64,000 bases of DNA from Bacteroidota bacterium (GCA_023251555.1 JAHEYN010000010.1:1-64000); one strand, 5' to 3'. Positions 19,077 to 28,162 are shown, counted from the stretch's first letter. The notes: generated by a model from the sequence alone, not told the origin. Numbers and translations: made by a program.

Positions 19077-20240
19077 TCACTGGGCATTTCCTGCAAACGC
19101 CTGCACATCTTTGCCACTAATCTTTTTGTCTGAAAAGATAATCAGCCGCTCTACCACGTTTCTCAACTCCCGGATGTTTCCTGTCCAGTTTATTTTCTGG
19201 AGCTCTTTTACGGCATCCTCGGTAAAAGTTTTTAATGGCGTCCCGTAATCGGTACAGATTTCTTTTGCAAAGTGCTCTGCGAGCAGGGGAATATCTTCTT
19301 TCCGTTCATTCAGCGAAGGCACATGAATGAGAATCACTCCCAGCCGGTGAAAAAGGTCTTCCCTGAAGTTGTTTTTTTCAATCTCTTTTTTAAGGTCTTT
19401 GTTGGTTGCCGCAATAACCCTCACATTTACCGGAATCTCTTTTTCTCCCCCAACTCTTGTGATTTTACTCTCCTGGAGCGCCCTCAGCACCTTGGCCTGG
19501 GCAGATAAACTCATGTCTCCAACCTCATCAAGGAAAAGTGTTCCTCCGTTTGCCTGTTCAAATTTCCCGATGCGCTGTTTCACGGCAGATGTGAAGGAGC
19601 CCTTTTCATGACCGAACAACTCGCTTTCAATCAGTTCCGAGGGAATGGCAGCACAGTTAACCTCAACAAGGGGGCCGGTAGCCCTCGCACTCTTCATATG
19701 GATCCAACGTGCTACGAGTTCCTTGCCGGTTCCGTTTTCCCCGGTGATGAGAACCCTGGCCTCGGTGGGTGCTACCTTTTCTATAAGGTCCCTGACCCGC
19801 CGTATGGCTTTTGATTCTCCTATCATGTCAAAAATCTTGCTGATTTTCTTTTTCAGCACTTTTGTTTCAGCTACAAGAGAGGATTTGTCAAGCGCATTGC
19901 GGACGCTCACCAGCACCCGGTTGAGGTCAAGAGGTTTGGACAGAAAATCATAAGCACCCCTCTTGACGGCATCTACCGCAGTGTCTATGGTTCCATGGCC
20001 GGAAATCATAATTACAGGTATGTCATTTTGAGCCTCCTGTATTTTGGAAAGAACCTCAATCCCGTCCATATGCGGCATCTTGATGTCGCACAGCACCAGA
20101 TCGAATGCTGTTTTCCCGATGAGCCGGAGTCCTTCTTTCCCGTCAGAAGCCTCATGCACTTCAAAGCCCTCGTATTCAAGAATTTCCCGGAGGGCGTCCC
20201 GGATACTTTTTTCGTCGTCAATGATAAGTATGGATGGCAT
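19077..20240 (-). CDS. NtrC-like sigma-54 AAA+ response regulator without DNA-binding domain
   Basis: 387 residues: a receiver (Asp52 in LVLCDIKMPHMDG, ending in FLSKPLDL), then a sigma-54 interaction AAA+ domain with Walker A GENGTGKE (167-174), Walker B TLFLDEVGD and the arginine-finger segment FREDLFHRL. The sigma-54 contact loop, GAFTGA in classic members, reads GSFTSA here (about 214-219). The protein ends about 15 residues after the AAA+ lid (WTGNIRELRNVVERLIIF), so the usual C-terminal Fis-type helix-turn-helix is missing. It may act from solution or have another role. ppx lies 6 nt upstream on the same strand. Confidence 0.93.
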   Translation of the reverse strand: MPSILIIDDEKSIRDALREILEYEGFEVHEASDGKEGLRLIGKTAFDLVLCDIKMPHMDGIEVLSKIQEAQNDIPVIMISGHGTIDTAVDAVKRGAYDFLSKPLDLNRVLVSVRNALDKSSLVAETKVLKKKISKIFDMIGESKAIRRVRDLIEKVAPTEARVLITGENGTGKELVARWIHMKSARATGPLVEVNCAAIPSELIESELFGHEKGSFTSAVKQRIGKFEQANGGTLFLDEVGDMSLSAQAKVLRALQESKITRVGGEKEIPVNVRVIAATNKDLKKEIEKNNFREDLFHRLGVILIHVPSLNERKEDIPLLAEHFAKEICTDYGTPLKTFTEDAVKELQKINWTGNIRELRNVVERLIIFSDKKISGKDVQAFAGNAQ

Positions 20241-20246
20241 GTGTAT

Positions 20247-21185
20247 TTATTTTCCTGTAAGCCTTTCGATCGTTCTCCACAGCAGCCCTTCTTTAAGGGC
20301 ATACGTGGACAAGCGCATCTTTTTTATGCCTGACTCCCGCATAATAAAGTTAACAAAAATACCTGCAATCACTATCATGTCTGCCCTCATGGGTATAAGT
20401 CCCTTGGTACGTAAACGTGTGGCATGAGTCGACTCCAGGAGCTGCCGGTAGATTTCCCCGAATTGATTCATGTCAAAATCAAAGGTGGTTTTTCCTTTCA
20501 GCAGGGCAGGGGTGAAGTAGCGGTGTGCAATTATTTCTGCAAAGGTGTCGAATGAGCCTGAAGATCCGATGAGTGCTTCCGGTTTGTATTCTTTAAGTGC
20601 ATGAAATAAGGGCAGGAGATTTTCTTTAAGGTATTGCTCTATCCCGATAATCTCACTTTCCTTTATGGGATCCGATGGGATGAAATGCTCAAGCATCAAA
20701 CCTGCTCCCAGCATGAAACTCTGCCTCCAGAATATTTTTTCTTCATTCGCTATGATGAATTCCGTGCTACCCCCGCCTATGTCCATTATAAGCGAGTTTT
20801 CTTTACCGAGTTCAACAGCCTTTCTTACTCCCATGTAGATCAGTTCTGCTTCTTTTTCCCCGCTGATTACGCGAATCTCTGTCCCGGTAATTTTTTTCGC
20901 TTCAGCTATAAAATCCGCTGCATTGGATGCTTCCCTGAAAGCGGCCGTTCCGATGATCTCGGTATGATCCGGGTTGTACTTTTTCAGCTCATTCCAAAAC
21001 TCCCCGAGGGCACGTAAACCTCTTGCAGCAGCATCTTCCGTGATTATTTTTTTGTTGATCCCTCCCTGACCGAGTTTTACAGCGATTTTTCTCTTGAAGA
21101 GTTTCTTTACGCTCCCGTCATTTTCTACCCTGGCTATAAGGCAATGAAAAGTATTCGTTCCCAGATCCAGGATTGCGATGATCAT
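20247..21185 (-). CDS. Exopolyphosphatase / pppGpp phosphohydrolase (Ppx/GppA family)
   Basis: 312 residues of the ASKHA fold. The N-terminal phosphate-binding loop DLGTNTFHCLIARV and the second loop DIGGGSTEFII are clear, as is the YMGVRKAV segment. The family removes terminal phosphates from polyphosphate or converts pppGpp to ppGpp; which substrate applies here is not readable. It is the short form without the C-terminal HD domain. It lies 6 nt upstream of the NtrC-like regulator and is probably co-transcribed with it. Confidence 0.92.
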   Translation of the reverse strand: MIIAILDLGTNTFHCLIARVENDGSVKKLFKRKIAVKLGQGGINKKIITEDAAARGLRALGEFWNELKKYNPDHTEIIGTAAFREASNAADFIAEAKKITGTEIRVISGEKEAELIYMGVRKAVELGKENSLIMDIGGGSTEFIIANEEKIFWRQSFMLGAGLMLEHFIPSDPIKESEIIGIEQYLKENLLPLFHALKEYKPEALIGSSGSFDTFAEIIAHRYFTPALLKGKTTFDFDMNQFGEIYRQLLESTHATRLRTKGLIPMRADMIVIAGIFVNFIMRESGIKKMRLSTYALKEGLLWRTIERLTGK

Positions 21186-21224
21186 GTTATATGCTAATGG
21201 GGAAAAATGATAATTGAAGATGCT

Positions 21225-22553
21225 TTATTCCTTGTAAAAAAGCCACTTGGCCAGTTCTTTGTAGGTGATTTTTTTTCCGTACATCAGTATGCCGGTACGG
21301 TATATTTTGGCGGCAAGCCAGGTGGTGAAAATAAATCCTGCTATGAGCAGGGTCACCGAAAGTATAAAGTGCGGAACAGGCACACCGAAAGGAATCCGCA
21401 CCATCATTACAATAGGAGAAGTGAACGGGATGATGGAAAACCAGAATGCAAGCGCACCGTCAGGGTTGGTCATCACCACGCTCTGGGCAACAATGAATGA
21501 AAGAATAAGCGGGATGGTAATCGGAAGCATGAACTGCTGTACGTCCGTCTCACTGTCAACAGCCGCGCCGATAGCAGCAAACAGCGCGCCGTATAAAAGA
21601 TATCCCCCGAGGAAAAAGAAAATAAATGAGCCGACAATCAAAGGGAAATTGATGTTGCCCAGGAGTTCTTTCACCGGGGAGCTTTGTGCTTCTTTTGCAA
21701 TCTCTTTTGCAGCGATAGACTGGGAATCACCCATCTGCTGGTTTCTCTGTACCATCATTTTTTCTATTTTTTTCCTGCTGCCCGGGTTTTGAAAAGCGTA
21801 ATTCATGAAAAATGTGGTAATGCCCGCCGTGAGAATTACCCACAGCAGGAATTGCGTAAGTCCTACCATCGCCACGCCTAAGATCTTTCCCATCATCAGC
21901 TGGAAAGGCTTTACGGAAGAGATAATTATCTCTACAATCCTGTTGGTTTTTTCTTCTATAATGCCCCGCATTACCTGCGCCCCGTAAAGAAAAATAAAAA
22001 AGTAGATCAGCGCCCCGCTTATCAGCCCTATCATGGTGGCTTTTTCAGATTCGCTTTTTTCTTCTCCTTTTTCAGTGGCTTTTATAGTCCGTATCTGTAT
22101 GTCGGTTTTCAGGGTTCTCAGCAGCTCCTTGTCTATACCGTGCGAAGCCAGCTTCGCCTCGTATAACTCCTGCCCTATGGCATTGGATATGTATTCCTTG
22201 ATGGAAAGGTTTACATCTTTTTTTGAATAAAGTATGGTGCCTCCCGGGTAGTTCAGCATGATCATGGGCATGTACAGGATCGCATAATAGTGCTGCCTGC
22301 GGAAATTTGCTTTCGCATCCTCAAAAGAGATATTCTTGTAGTCGAAGGTAATATTCTCTGTTTCAGGGAGCTTTATCCCGATTTCATCAATGACTTCTAT
22401 GACTATTTTCTCCTCCGAAATTTTATTGATAAGGAAAGGTGCAATGAAAATGGATGCCATCAGGATTGGCCCCAGTATGGTCATAATGATGAAAGATTTC
22501 TTCTTTACACGCGTAAGGTATTCCCTTTTAATGATGAGCAGTATCTTATTCAT
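21225..22553 (-). CDS. ABC-2 type transporter permease (NatB-like)
   Basis: 442-residue membrane subunit of an ABC exporter. One N-terminal helix (FIIMTILGPILMASIFIAPFLI) precedes a large extracytoplasmic domain of about 150 residues, followed by five or six helices in the C-terminal half (GLISGALIYFFIFLYG onward). IVEIIISSVKPFQLMMGKILG is typical of ABC-2 permeases such as NatB. The ATPase gene lies 3 nt upstream, so the two form one transporter. NatAB exports sodium in Bacillus; the substrate here is unproven. Confidence 0.92.
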   Translation of the reverse strand: MNKILLIIKREYLTRVKKKSFIIMTILGPILMASIFIAPFLINKISEEKIVIEVIDEIGIKLPETENITFDYKNISFEDAKANFRRQHYYAILYMPMIMLNYPGGTILYSKKDVNLSIKEYISNAIGQELYEAKLASHGIDKELLRTLKTDIQIRTIKATEKGEEKSESEKATMIGLISGALIYFFIFLYGAQVMRGIIEEKTNRIVEIIISSVKPFQLMMGKILGVAMVGLTQFLLWVILTAGITTFFMNYAFQNPGSRKKIEKMMVQRNQQMGDSQSIAAKEIAKEAQSSPVKELLGNINFPLIVGSFIFFFLGGYLLYGALFAAIGAAVDSETDVQQFMLPITIPLILSFIVAQSVVMTNPDGALAFWFSIIPFTSPIVMMVRIPFGVPVPHFILSVTLLIAGFIFTTWLAAKIYRTGILMYGKKITYKELAKWLFYKE

Positions 22554-22556
22554 GGG

Positions 22557-23468
22557 CTATCCGTTTACTTTGTTGATGAAAATCTCATTCATGCCCGGGA
22601 CGATCTCCCTGAGACCGTGAATCTGTACATGGGGAATAAGTGCATGCAGCAGGTTGTTTACGGTATTGTCCCCGAGCATTTTTACCCTTGCTCTGGTAGT
22701 GGTGAAATCCTGGCTGCTTGAAACCAGCTCAAACCCGCTTCCGAGCGCATTTGAAAACCCAATGACATTGCCTGAATACTCCAGTTCGTATATGTTCGTT
22801 TTATGTGCTGCACGGATTTCCTTTACCGTCCCATCCAGGATTTTCTTTGATTTGTTTATTAATGCGATGTGGCTGCACAGTTCTTCCACGGACTCCATCC
22901 TGTGCGTGGAAAGGATGATGGTGGCCCCTTTGCTCCGGAAGGAAAGCAGTTCTTCCGTGATAAGGCGGGTGTTGATGGGATCGAAACCGGTGAAAGGTTC
23001 ATCAAGGATCAGGAGCCTGGGTTCATGTATCATGGTTACAATGAACTGCACTTTCTGCTGCATACCCTTTGACAATTCCTCAATCTTTTTCTTCCACCAG
23101 CTTTGCATTTCGAACTTTTCAAACCACGATTTAAGTTTAGCAATGGCGTCTTTTCTTGTAAGCCCCTTGAGTTGTGCAAGGTAAATGGCCTGTTCTCCCA
23201 CCTCCATTTTTTTGTAAAGGCCTCTCTCTTCCGGGAGATAGCCGATCATGGAAACATGAGAAGGAGAAAGCTTCTCCCCGCAGAACAACACCTTCCCCTC
23301 ATCAGGAGCAGTGATCTGGTTGATGATTCTTATGAGAGATGTTTTACCTGCACCGTTGGGCCCGAGAAGCCCGAAAATACTGCCCTCCGGTATACTTATA
23401 CTTACATTGTCAAGCGCAAGCTGGGATGCATATCTTTTGGTGACACCCTGTATTTCTATAATATTCAT
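22557..23468 (-). CDS. ABC transporter ATP-binding protein (NatA-like)
   Basis: 303-residue ATPase of the adjacent permease. Walker A GLLGPNGAGKTSLIR, the Q-loop, the signature LSKGMQQK, Walker B LLILDEPFTGFD and the switch His in LSTHRM are all present. The last 80 residues or so form the C-terminal extension common in ABC-2 exporters of the NatA/DrrA type. It starts the two-gene unit and has a promoter candidate 23 nt upstream. Confidence 0.95.
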   Translation of the reverse strand: MNIIEIQGVTKRYASQLALDNVSISIPEGSIFGLLGPNGAGKTSLIRIINQITAPDEGKVLFCGEKLSPSHVSMIGYLPEERGLYKKMEVGEQAIYLAQLKGLTRKDAIAKLKSWFEKFEMQSWWKKKIEELSKGMQQKVQFIVTMIHEPRLLILDEPFTGFDPINTRLITEELLSFRSKGATIILSTHRMESVEELCSHIALINKSKKILDGTVKEIRAAHKTNIYELEYSGNVIGFSNALGSGFELVSSSQDFTTTRARVKMLGDNTVNNLLHALIPHVQIHGLREIVPGMNEIFINKVNG

Positions 23469-23490
23469 AAAGGAATTCCCGTTGAGCGCT

Positions 23491-23517
23491 CAAAAGTAGT
23501 AAAAAGGGTATTGTCAA
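23491..23517 (-). promoter_or_regulatory. Promoter candidate of the ABC exporter operon
   Basis: On the minus strand TTG (23517-23515), a 16-nt spacer and TACTTTTG (23498-23491) fit the Bacteroidota TTG / TAnnTTTG promoter, 23 nt before the ATPase start. Confidence 0.55.
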
Positions 23518-23542
23518 TCCGGTATGTATACTAAAAGATTAT

Positions 23543-23569
23543 TTCCCTGATATCTCCGTTTGAAGGGAA
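23543..23569 (-). terminator. Weak terminator candidate after dnaJ
   Basis: TTCCCT (23543-23548) and AGGGAA (23564-23569) form a 6-bp stem with a 15-nt loop. On the minus strand it is followed by ATAATCTTTT. It lies 55 nt after the dnaJ stop. Modest evidence. Confidence 0.3.
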
Positions 23570-23623
23570 GTTGGGCAGAAGCGGCAAATGCGGGGCAGGA
23601 AAGAACAGTGACAGGGTATAAGT

Positions 23624-24766
23624 TTAACTGAAATATTCTTTCATCCTGTCAAAGAAACTTTTATCCTCTTTGGAGGGGTTGGGCTTGAAGTTGGCAGAGT
23701 GCCGGAGTTTTTCGAGTATGTTTTTTTCTTCGGAAGAGAGTGACTTCGGCGTCCATACATTTACATTGACGATAATATCCCCGCGCCCGTGGCCGTTTAC
23801 ATCCGGCAATCCTTTTCCCCTCAGCCGCAGTACCTTTCCTGCCTGGGTACCGGGTTCTATCTTGATTTTTGCTTTGCCTTCAATGATTGGAATTTCAGCC
23901 TGTGTACCCAGGGCTGCATCTGCGAAGCTGATATGCAAATCATACAGCAGGTTGTTGTTGTCTCTTTGGAGGTCTTCGTCTTTTATTTCTTCAAAAGCAA
24001 TGATTAAGTCGCCCGCAATTCCGCCCCGCTCACCCGCATTTCCTTTCCCGCTCATGCTGAGCTGCATGCCTTCTCCGACACCTGCAGGGATGTTGATGGA
24101 AATTACTTCTTCCCCTCTCGTGATTCCTGATCCTGAACAGGGTTTGCATTTTACAGTGATGGTTTGCCCCTCGCCATGGCACTGCGGACAGGTAGATGTG
24201 GTCTGCATCTGCCCGAGAATGGTGTTGGTTACCCTTCTTACATGTCCTGTTCCCTTGCAGGTGGAGCATGAATGGAAGGAGGATCCTTTTTCAGCCCCGG
24301 TTCCATGGCAGGAGTGGCAGGGTCCCATCTTGTTTACACGTATTTTCTTTTCCGTTCCGTGGGCAATTTCTGCGAGGGTGAGTTTTACTTTAATGCGCAG
24401 GTTGCTTCCCCTGTATACAGGTCTTTCGCCCCCATGCCTTGAGCCCCCTCCGAAAAAACTTTCGAAAGGATGGGCGCCGCCAAAAACATCCCCGAAGTGG
24501 CTGAAGATATCCTCCATGTTCATGTCTCCCGTTCCGGGTCCGCCCATACCATGGTGTCCGTACTGGTCGTATCTTCTTCTCTTCTCGGGATTGCTCAGAA
24601 TCTCGTACGCCGAAGCAGCTTCCTTGAATTTTTCCTCGGCAGCTTTGTCGCCGGGGTTTTTATCAGGATGGTATTTCAGCGCAAGCTGGCGGTAAGCCTT
24701 TTTGATCTCTGCTTCAGTGGCGTTCCGTGAGATACCAAGCACTTCGTAATTATCCCGCTTAGACAT
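23624..24766 (-). CDS. dnaJ: Chaperone DnaJ
   Basis: Hsp40 co-chaperone that delivers substrates to DnaK and stimulates its ATPase. A type I DnaJ of 380 residues: J domain (about 1-70) with KYHPDKNPG containing HPD, a Gly/Phe-rich linker (about 75-115), four zinc-binding CxxCxGxG repeats ([32 protein letters not shown]) and C-terminal substrate domains. It lies 39 nt after grpE in a grpE-dnaJ unit; dnaK is about 20 kb away. Confidence 0.99.
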   Translation of the reverse strand: MSKRDNYEVLGISRNATEAEIKKAYRQLALKYHPDKNPGDKAAEEKFKEAASAYEILSNPEKRRRYDQYGHHGMGGPGTGDMNMEDIFSHFGDVFGGAHPFESFFGGGSRHGGERPVYRGSNLRIKVKLTLAEIAHGTEKKIRVNKMGPCHSCHGTGAEKGSSFHSCSTCKGTGHVRRVTNTILGQMQTTSTCPQCHGEGQTITVKCKPCSGSGITRGEEVISINIPAGVGEGMQLSMSGKGNAGERGGIAGDLIIAFEEIKDEDLQRDNNNLLYDLHISFADAALGTQAEIPIIEGKAKIKIEPGTQAGKVLRLRGKGLPDVNGHGRGDIIVNVNVWTPKSLSSEEKNILEKLRHSANFKPNPSKEDKSFFDRMKEYFS

Positions 24767-24805
24767 AAATAGAATTTGAACCGGAAGTTATCGTATAAAT
24801 GTGAG

Positions 24806-25354
24806 TTATTGGCCTATCACTACCTTGGGATGTCTTATTACCTTCCCGTTAAAGAGGTATCCTTTTTCAAGCACTTCAAGAATTGTTCCCTTCTGGCCCT
24901 CTGAAGGGGCGGCAGTGCTGGTAACAGCCTCGTGGAGGTCGGTGTCAAACTTATCCCCTTCGCTTTTCATCTCCTGAAGGCCCTTCTGCTCAAGAAGATT
25001 CCTGAATTTTAAATGTACCAGCCGGATACCTTCTTTTACGGCATTCAGTTCAGAAGCTTTATCAATGGATATTGCAGCCCTGTCAAAATCATCGAGTACC
25101 GGAAGAAGTCCAAGAACCAGTTCGGCCGCCGCCATTTTACCTAACTCAACCCTTTCTTTAAGAACTCTTTTTTTATAGTTCTCAAACTCCGAATAGAGCC
25201 TGATAAACTTGTCGTTTACAGAAGCGATCTCGGCTTTTAGCAATGATATTTCATCAGGCTGTTCACCGGCCGCAGGATCTTTTTCAGTTTCCGGATCTTC
25301 TTGTTTTTCTTTTTTCTCTTCTTGCTCAGTTTTTTCTTTGGGATGGTCTTTCAT
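24806..25354 (-). CDS. grpE: Nucleotide exchange factor GrpE
   Basis: Releases ADP from DnaK. 182 residues: a highly charged Glu/Lys-rich N-terminus (about 1-45), a long coiled coil (about 45-100, with KFIRLYSEFENYKKRV) and the C-terminal beta domain ending VIRHPKVVIGQ. First gene of grpE-dnaJ. The first 40 residues are low-complexity acidic sequence, which is common in this family. Confidence 0.98.
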   Translation of the reverse strand: MKDHPKEKTEQEEKKEKQEDPETEKDPAAGEQPDEISLLKAEIASVNDKFIRLYSEFENYKKRVLKERVELGKMAAAELVLGLLPVLDDFDRAAISIDKASELNAVKEGIRLVHLKFRNLLEQKGLQEMKSEGDKFDTDLHEAVTSTAAPSEGQKGTILEVLEKGYLFNGKVIRHPKVVIGQ

Positions 25355-25393
25355 CAGTTTTTTGCAGTTTTAACGTCTTGTAATTCTTATATC

Positions 25394-25426
25394 CAAAAAT
25401 ATTGCCATTGGTGTGTGCAGCGACAA
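25394..25426 (-). promoter_or_regulatory. Promoter candidate of grpE-dnaJ
   Basis: TTG (25426-25424), a 22-nt spacer and TATTTTTG (25401-25394) match TTG / TAnnTTTG on the minus strand, about 40 nt before grpE. A second -7-like box, TACTTTTG, lies at 25444-25437 without a good -33 partner. No CIRCE repeat is present. Confidence 0.45.
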
Positions 25427-25528
25427 TTTGTCAGTACAAAAGTAGAAAAACATTTCACGGAGTACGGGTTACTCATCGAACGTTGTTGTATTTATCTATG
25501 AAAAATAGGAATACCGGGCAGGCGCCCT

Positions 25529-26077
25529 TTATTTTTTGTCTGCCAGTAATTTTTCCAGTTCCATCTCTAGATATTCTCCTCTCAGCGCTTTGGCGACAAT
25601 CACCCCTTTTGCATCAAGCAGGAAATTGGTTGGGATGGAATTAACTCCATATTTGCGGGCAGCTTCGGATCTCCATCCTCCCATATCACTTACATGGTTT
25701 TCCCATTCCAGTTTGTCTTTGGCAATGGCTTTTATCCATGCATTTTTATCTGTGTCAAGGGATACGCTGTATATGGTGAAACCCTTTTTGGCATTCCTGA
25801 ATTTTAAATTCCTGTACTTTTGGTATGCTCTTACTACATTGGGGTTTTCCATTCTGCACGGATAACACCATGATGCCCAGAAATCTACAAGTACAATGTT
25901 GCCTTTGAGGGAAGAAAGTGCTATGTTTTTGCCATCAGGGTTAGGCACATTGAGTTCGGGAGCCTTGTTTCCGATTCCCGTTCCCTCCTGTTCTGTTTTT
26001 TCAGGGCGAACAAGGACGAACCCCAATAACATAATGCAGAGAGAAAATGTAATGATGATGAATGTTGCCTTTTTCAT
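25529..26077 (-). CDS. TlpA/ResA-like thioredoxin-family protein
   Basis: 182 residues with an N-terminal membrane anchor or signal (ATFIIITFSLCIMLLGFVLV) and a thioredoxin-fold domain. The redox site is WASWCYPCRMENP (CxxC), with the cis-Pro in NSIPTNFLLDAKG. The family works outside the inner membrane, usually reducing disulfides or serving cytochrome c maturation; the client is unknown. It lies downstream of murA with a short gap holding its own -7-like box. Confidence 0.9.
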   Translation of the reverse strand: MKKATFIIITFSLCIMLLGFVLVRPEKTEQEGTGIGNKAPELNVPNPDGKNIALSSLKGNIVLVDFWASWCYPCRMENPNVVRAYQKYRNLKFRNAKKGFTIYSVSLDTDKNAWIKAIAKDKLEWENHVSDMGGWRSEAARKYGVNSIPTNFLLDAKGVIVAKALRGEYLEMELEKLLADKK

Positions 26078-26105
26078 TTTGTTTTTAGTTTTGATGAAGA
26101 TGAAG

Positions 26106-26113
26106 CAAATATA
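26106..26113 (-). promoter_or_regulatory. Possible -7 box for the TlpA-like gene
   Basis: TATATTTG on the minus strand matches TAnnTTTG, 28 nt before the start codon and just before the end of murA. No -33 partner was found. Confidence 0.35.
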
Positions 26114-26119
26114 ATACCA

Positions 26120-27427
26120 TTATGACAGGCGCTTTATTTTCGCTCCAATCTGGTTGAGCCTCAGGTCAATGTTTTGGTAACCCCGGTCAATCTGCTCAAT
26201 GTTGTGTATCGTGCTTTTTCCTTCGGCTGAAAGGGCGGCAATGAGAAGAGCTACGCCCGCCCTGATATCCGGAGAGGTCATCTGAATGCCCCGCAGCGGC
26301 TGTTTCCTGTTCAGGCCGATGACAGTTGCCCGGTGAGGGTCGCAGAGAATGATTTGTGCCCCCATGTCAATGAGTTTATCTACAAAGAAAAGCCGGCTTT
26401 CAAACATTTTCTGGTGTATGAGAACAGTTCCTTTACTCTGTATTGCAACAACCAGTGCTATGCTGAGCAGGTCTGGTGTAAAGCCCGGCCAGATGGCATC
26501 AGCAATGGTAAGAATGGACCCGTCAATGAAAGTTTCTATCTCATAGCTTTCCTGCTTTGGAATGAACAGATCTTCCCCTCTCCGCTCCATTTGTATTCCC
26601 AGTTTCTGGAAAACCCCGGGTATAATACCGAGATGCTCATATCCCACATTCTTAATGTTGATCTCCGACCTCGTCATTGCTGCAAGTCCGATAAAACTTC
26701 CGATTTCTATCATGTCCGGAAGCATGCGGTGTGTACATCCCCCCAGGCTCTCTGATCCTTGAATAGTGAGAAGGTTCGACCCTGTGCCGCTTATCCTGGC
26801 ACCCATGCTGCTGAGCATTTTGCAGAGCTGCTGTATATATGGCTCACAGGCAGCGTTGTATATTGTAGTAGTGCCCTCTGCAAGGACAGCTGCCATTATA
26901 ATATTTGCTGTTCCTGTAACAGAGGCTTCATCAAGAAGCATGTAGGTTCCTTTTAACTTTTTTGCCGAAACACTGTAGAAGTTGGCTTCCGCATCAAACT
27001 CGAACCTCGCACCGAGGTTCTGGAACCCGATAAAGTGAGTGTCTAATCTTCTCCTCCCGATTTTATCTCCCCCGGGGCGTGGAATTCCTGCTTTCCCGAA
27101 CCGGCTCAGGATAGGACCGATGATCATGATAGAACCACGGAGGCTCTCGGCTTGCCTCACAAATTCAGGAGAATGGAGATACTCAAGATTGATGTTGTTC
27201 GCCCGGAAAGTATAAGTGCCCTCGCTGACTTTTTCAACCGTAACCCCCATATTACCAAGCAACTCAATGAGCTTGTTTACATCCCTGATGTCGGGGATGT
27301 TGCTGATGGTAACTTTTTCAGAGGTGAGAAGTACGGCAGAGATTACCTGCAGGGCTTCGTTTTTTGCCCCCTGAGGAATAATATCCCCTTTTAAAGAAGA
27401 TCCCCCGGTTACTTCAAAACTGCTCAT
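26120..27427 (-). CDS. murA: UDP-N-acetylglucosamine 1-carboxyvinyltransferase MurA, Asp variant
   Basis: First committed enzyme of peptidoglycan synthesis, adding enolpyruvate from PEP to UDP-GlcNAc. The 435-residue EPSP-synthase-like fold has the conserved GAKNEALQ near residue 20 and the active-site loop at about 117-128. That loop reads PGGDKIGRRRLD, so the residue that is Cys115 in E. coli is Asp121 here. Cys is the fosfomycin target, and Asp at this site is known to give intrinsic resistance in other bacteria. The start overlaps the stop of the DUF4290 gene by 1 nt (TAATG). Confidence 0.97.
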   Translation of the reverse strand: MSSFEVTGGSSLKGDIIPQGAKNEALQVISAVLLTSEKVTISNIPDIRDVNKLIELLGNMGVTVEKVSEGTYTFRANNINLEYLHSPEFVRQAESLRGSIMIIGPILSRFGKAGIPRPGGDKIGRRRLDTHFIGFQNLGARFEFDAEANFYSVSAKKLKGTYMLLDEASVTGTANIIMAAVLAEGTTTIYNAACEPYIQQLCKMLSSMGARISGTGSNLLTIQGSESLGGCTHRMLPDMIEIGSFIGLAAMTRSEINIKNVGYEHLGIIPGVFQKLGIQMERRGEDLFIPKQESYEIETFIDGSILTIADAIWPGFTPDLLSIALVVAIQSKGTVLIHQKMFESRLFFVDKLIDMGAQIILCDPHRATVIGLNRKQPLRGIQMTSPDIRAGVALLIAALSAEGKSTIHNIEQIDRGYQNIDLRLNQIGAKIKRLS

Positions 27428-28092
27428 TAGTATAATCCTTTGTTTCTTCTGTTGTCCCTGCGTTTACCCATATCCGGCCTCCCGTATTTACCATGGCTCT
27501 TTCCTTTCCCCGCCGGACTTCTCTTCCCTATGTGAGTCCTTGCAAGTATCTCGCTGGTCTGGCTGAGCTTTGCATTGGCATGAAGTTTCAGCTTCCCTCC
27601 CGACAGGGTGTTGAGGTCGTCAATGATTAGCTCATCGCTTACAGAATCATGGTTCCAGCTGAGATAGGACATTTTCATAAAGTTGGCCGTTTTCTCAATG
27701 ATGGCATCCCTTGCCGGCCCATCTTCAATTTTTATGATTTCTTTGATGATGAGCTCAAGTATATTTCCGTAATGCCTGAACCGGATCTGTTTATTGGGGT
27801 AGTGAACTTTTTCGGGTTTGGAATGCAGAGCCTGTGCAGATGGACGTGGGTATGGAGAATCCACATCCAGCTTGAAGTCTGAAATGATAAAGAGCTGGTC
27901 CCACAGCTTCTGCTTATAGTCGGTAATCTCCCGTAACTGGGGATTGAGCTGTGCCATAACACTTACTATGGCTTTGGCTGTTTTATTCCTTTCTTCCTTG
28001 TCTTTTACGTTTACCGCATACTGCACCATCTTTTGTACATTTCTTCCGTATTCGGGCAGAATTAAATTTTCTCTTGCACTGTTGTACTCCAT
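27427..28092 (-). CDS. DUF4290 protein
   Basis: 221-residue soluble protein opening with MEYNSARENLILPEYGRNVQKMV, the hallmark of DUF4290, a family I know only from Bacteroidota. The body is helical, and the last 35 residues are basic and Gly-rich (RSPAGKGKSHGKYGR), possibly disordered. Function unknown. It is translationally coupled to murA through TAATG, which suggests but does not prove a link to cell-wall synthesis. Confidence 0.85.
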   Translation of the reverse strand: MEYNSARENLILPEYGRNVQKMVQYAVNVKDKEERNKTAKAIVSVMAQLNPQLREITDYKQKLWDQLFIISDFKLDVDSPYPRPSAQALHSKPEKVHYPNKQIRFRHYGNILELIIKEIIKIEDGPARDAIIEKTANFMKMSYLSWNHDSVSDELIIDDLNTLSGGKLKLHANAKLSQTSEILARTHIGKRSPAGKGKSHGKYGRPDMGKRRDNRRNKGLY

Positions 28093-28124
28093 AAGTTTAA
28101 TTAATATAGTGTTGAGTTAAAAAT

Positions 28125-28156
28125 CAAATGTAGTCGGTTTTTTATTACCGGACAAA
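28125..28156 (-). promoter_or_regulatory. Promoter of DUF4290-murA
   Basis: On the minus strand TTTG (28156-28153), a 20-nt spacer and TACATTTG (28132-28125) match the Bacteroidota consensus fully, 32 nt before the DUF4290 start. Confidence 0.7.
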
Positions 28157-28162
28157 AAGAAG

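Noticed and set aside
23670-24695. Open reading frame of 341 codons opposite dnaJ
   Set aside because: It is antisense to a complete dnaJ, has low-complexity Pro/Ser/Phe sequence that mirrors the zinc-finger and Gly-rich codons, and matches no family I know.
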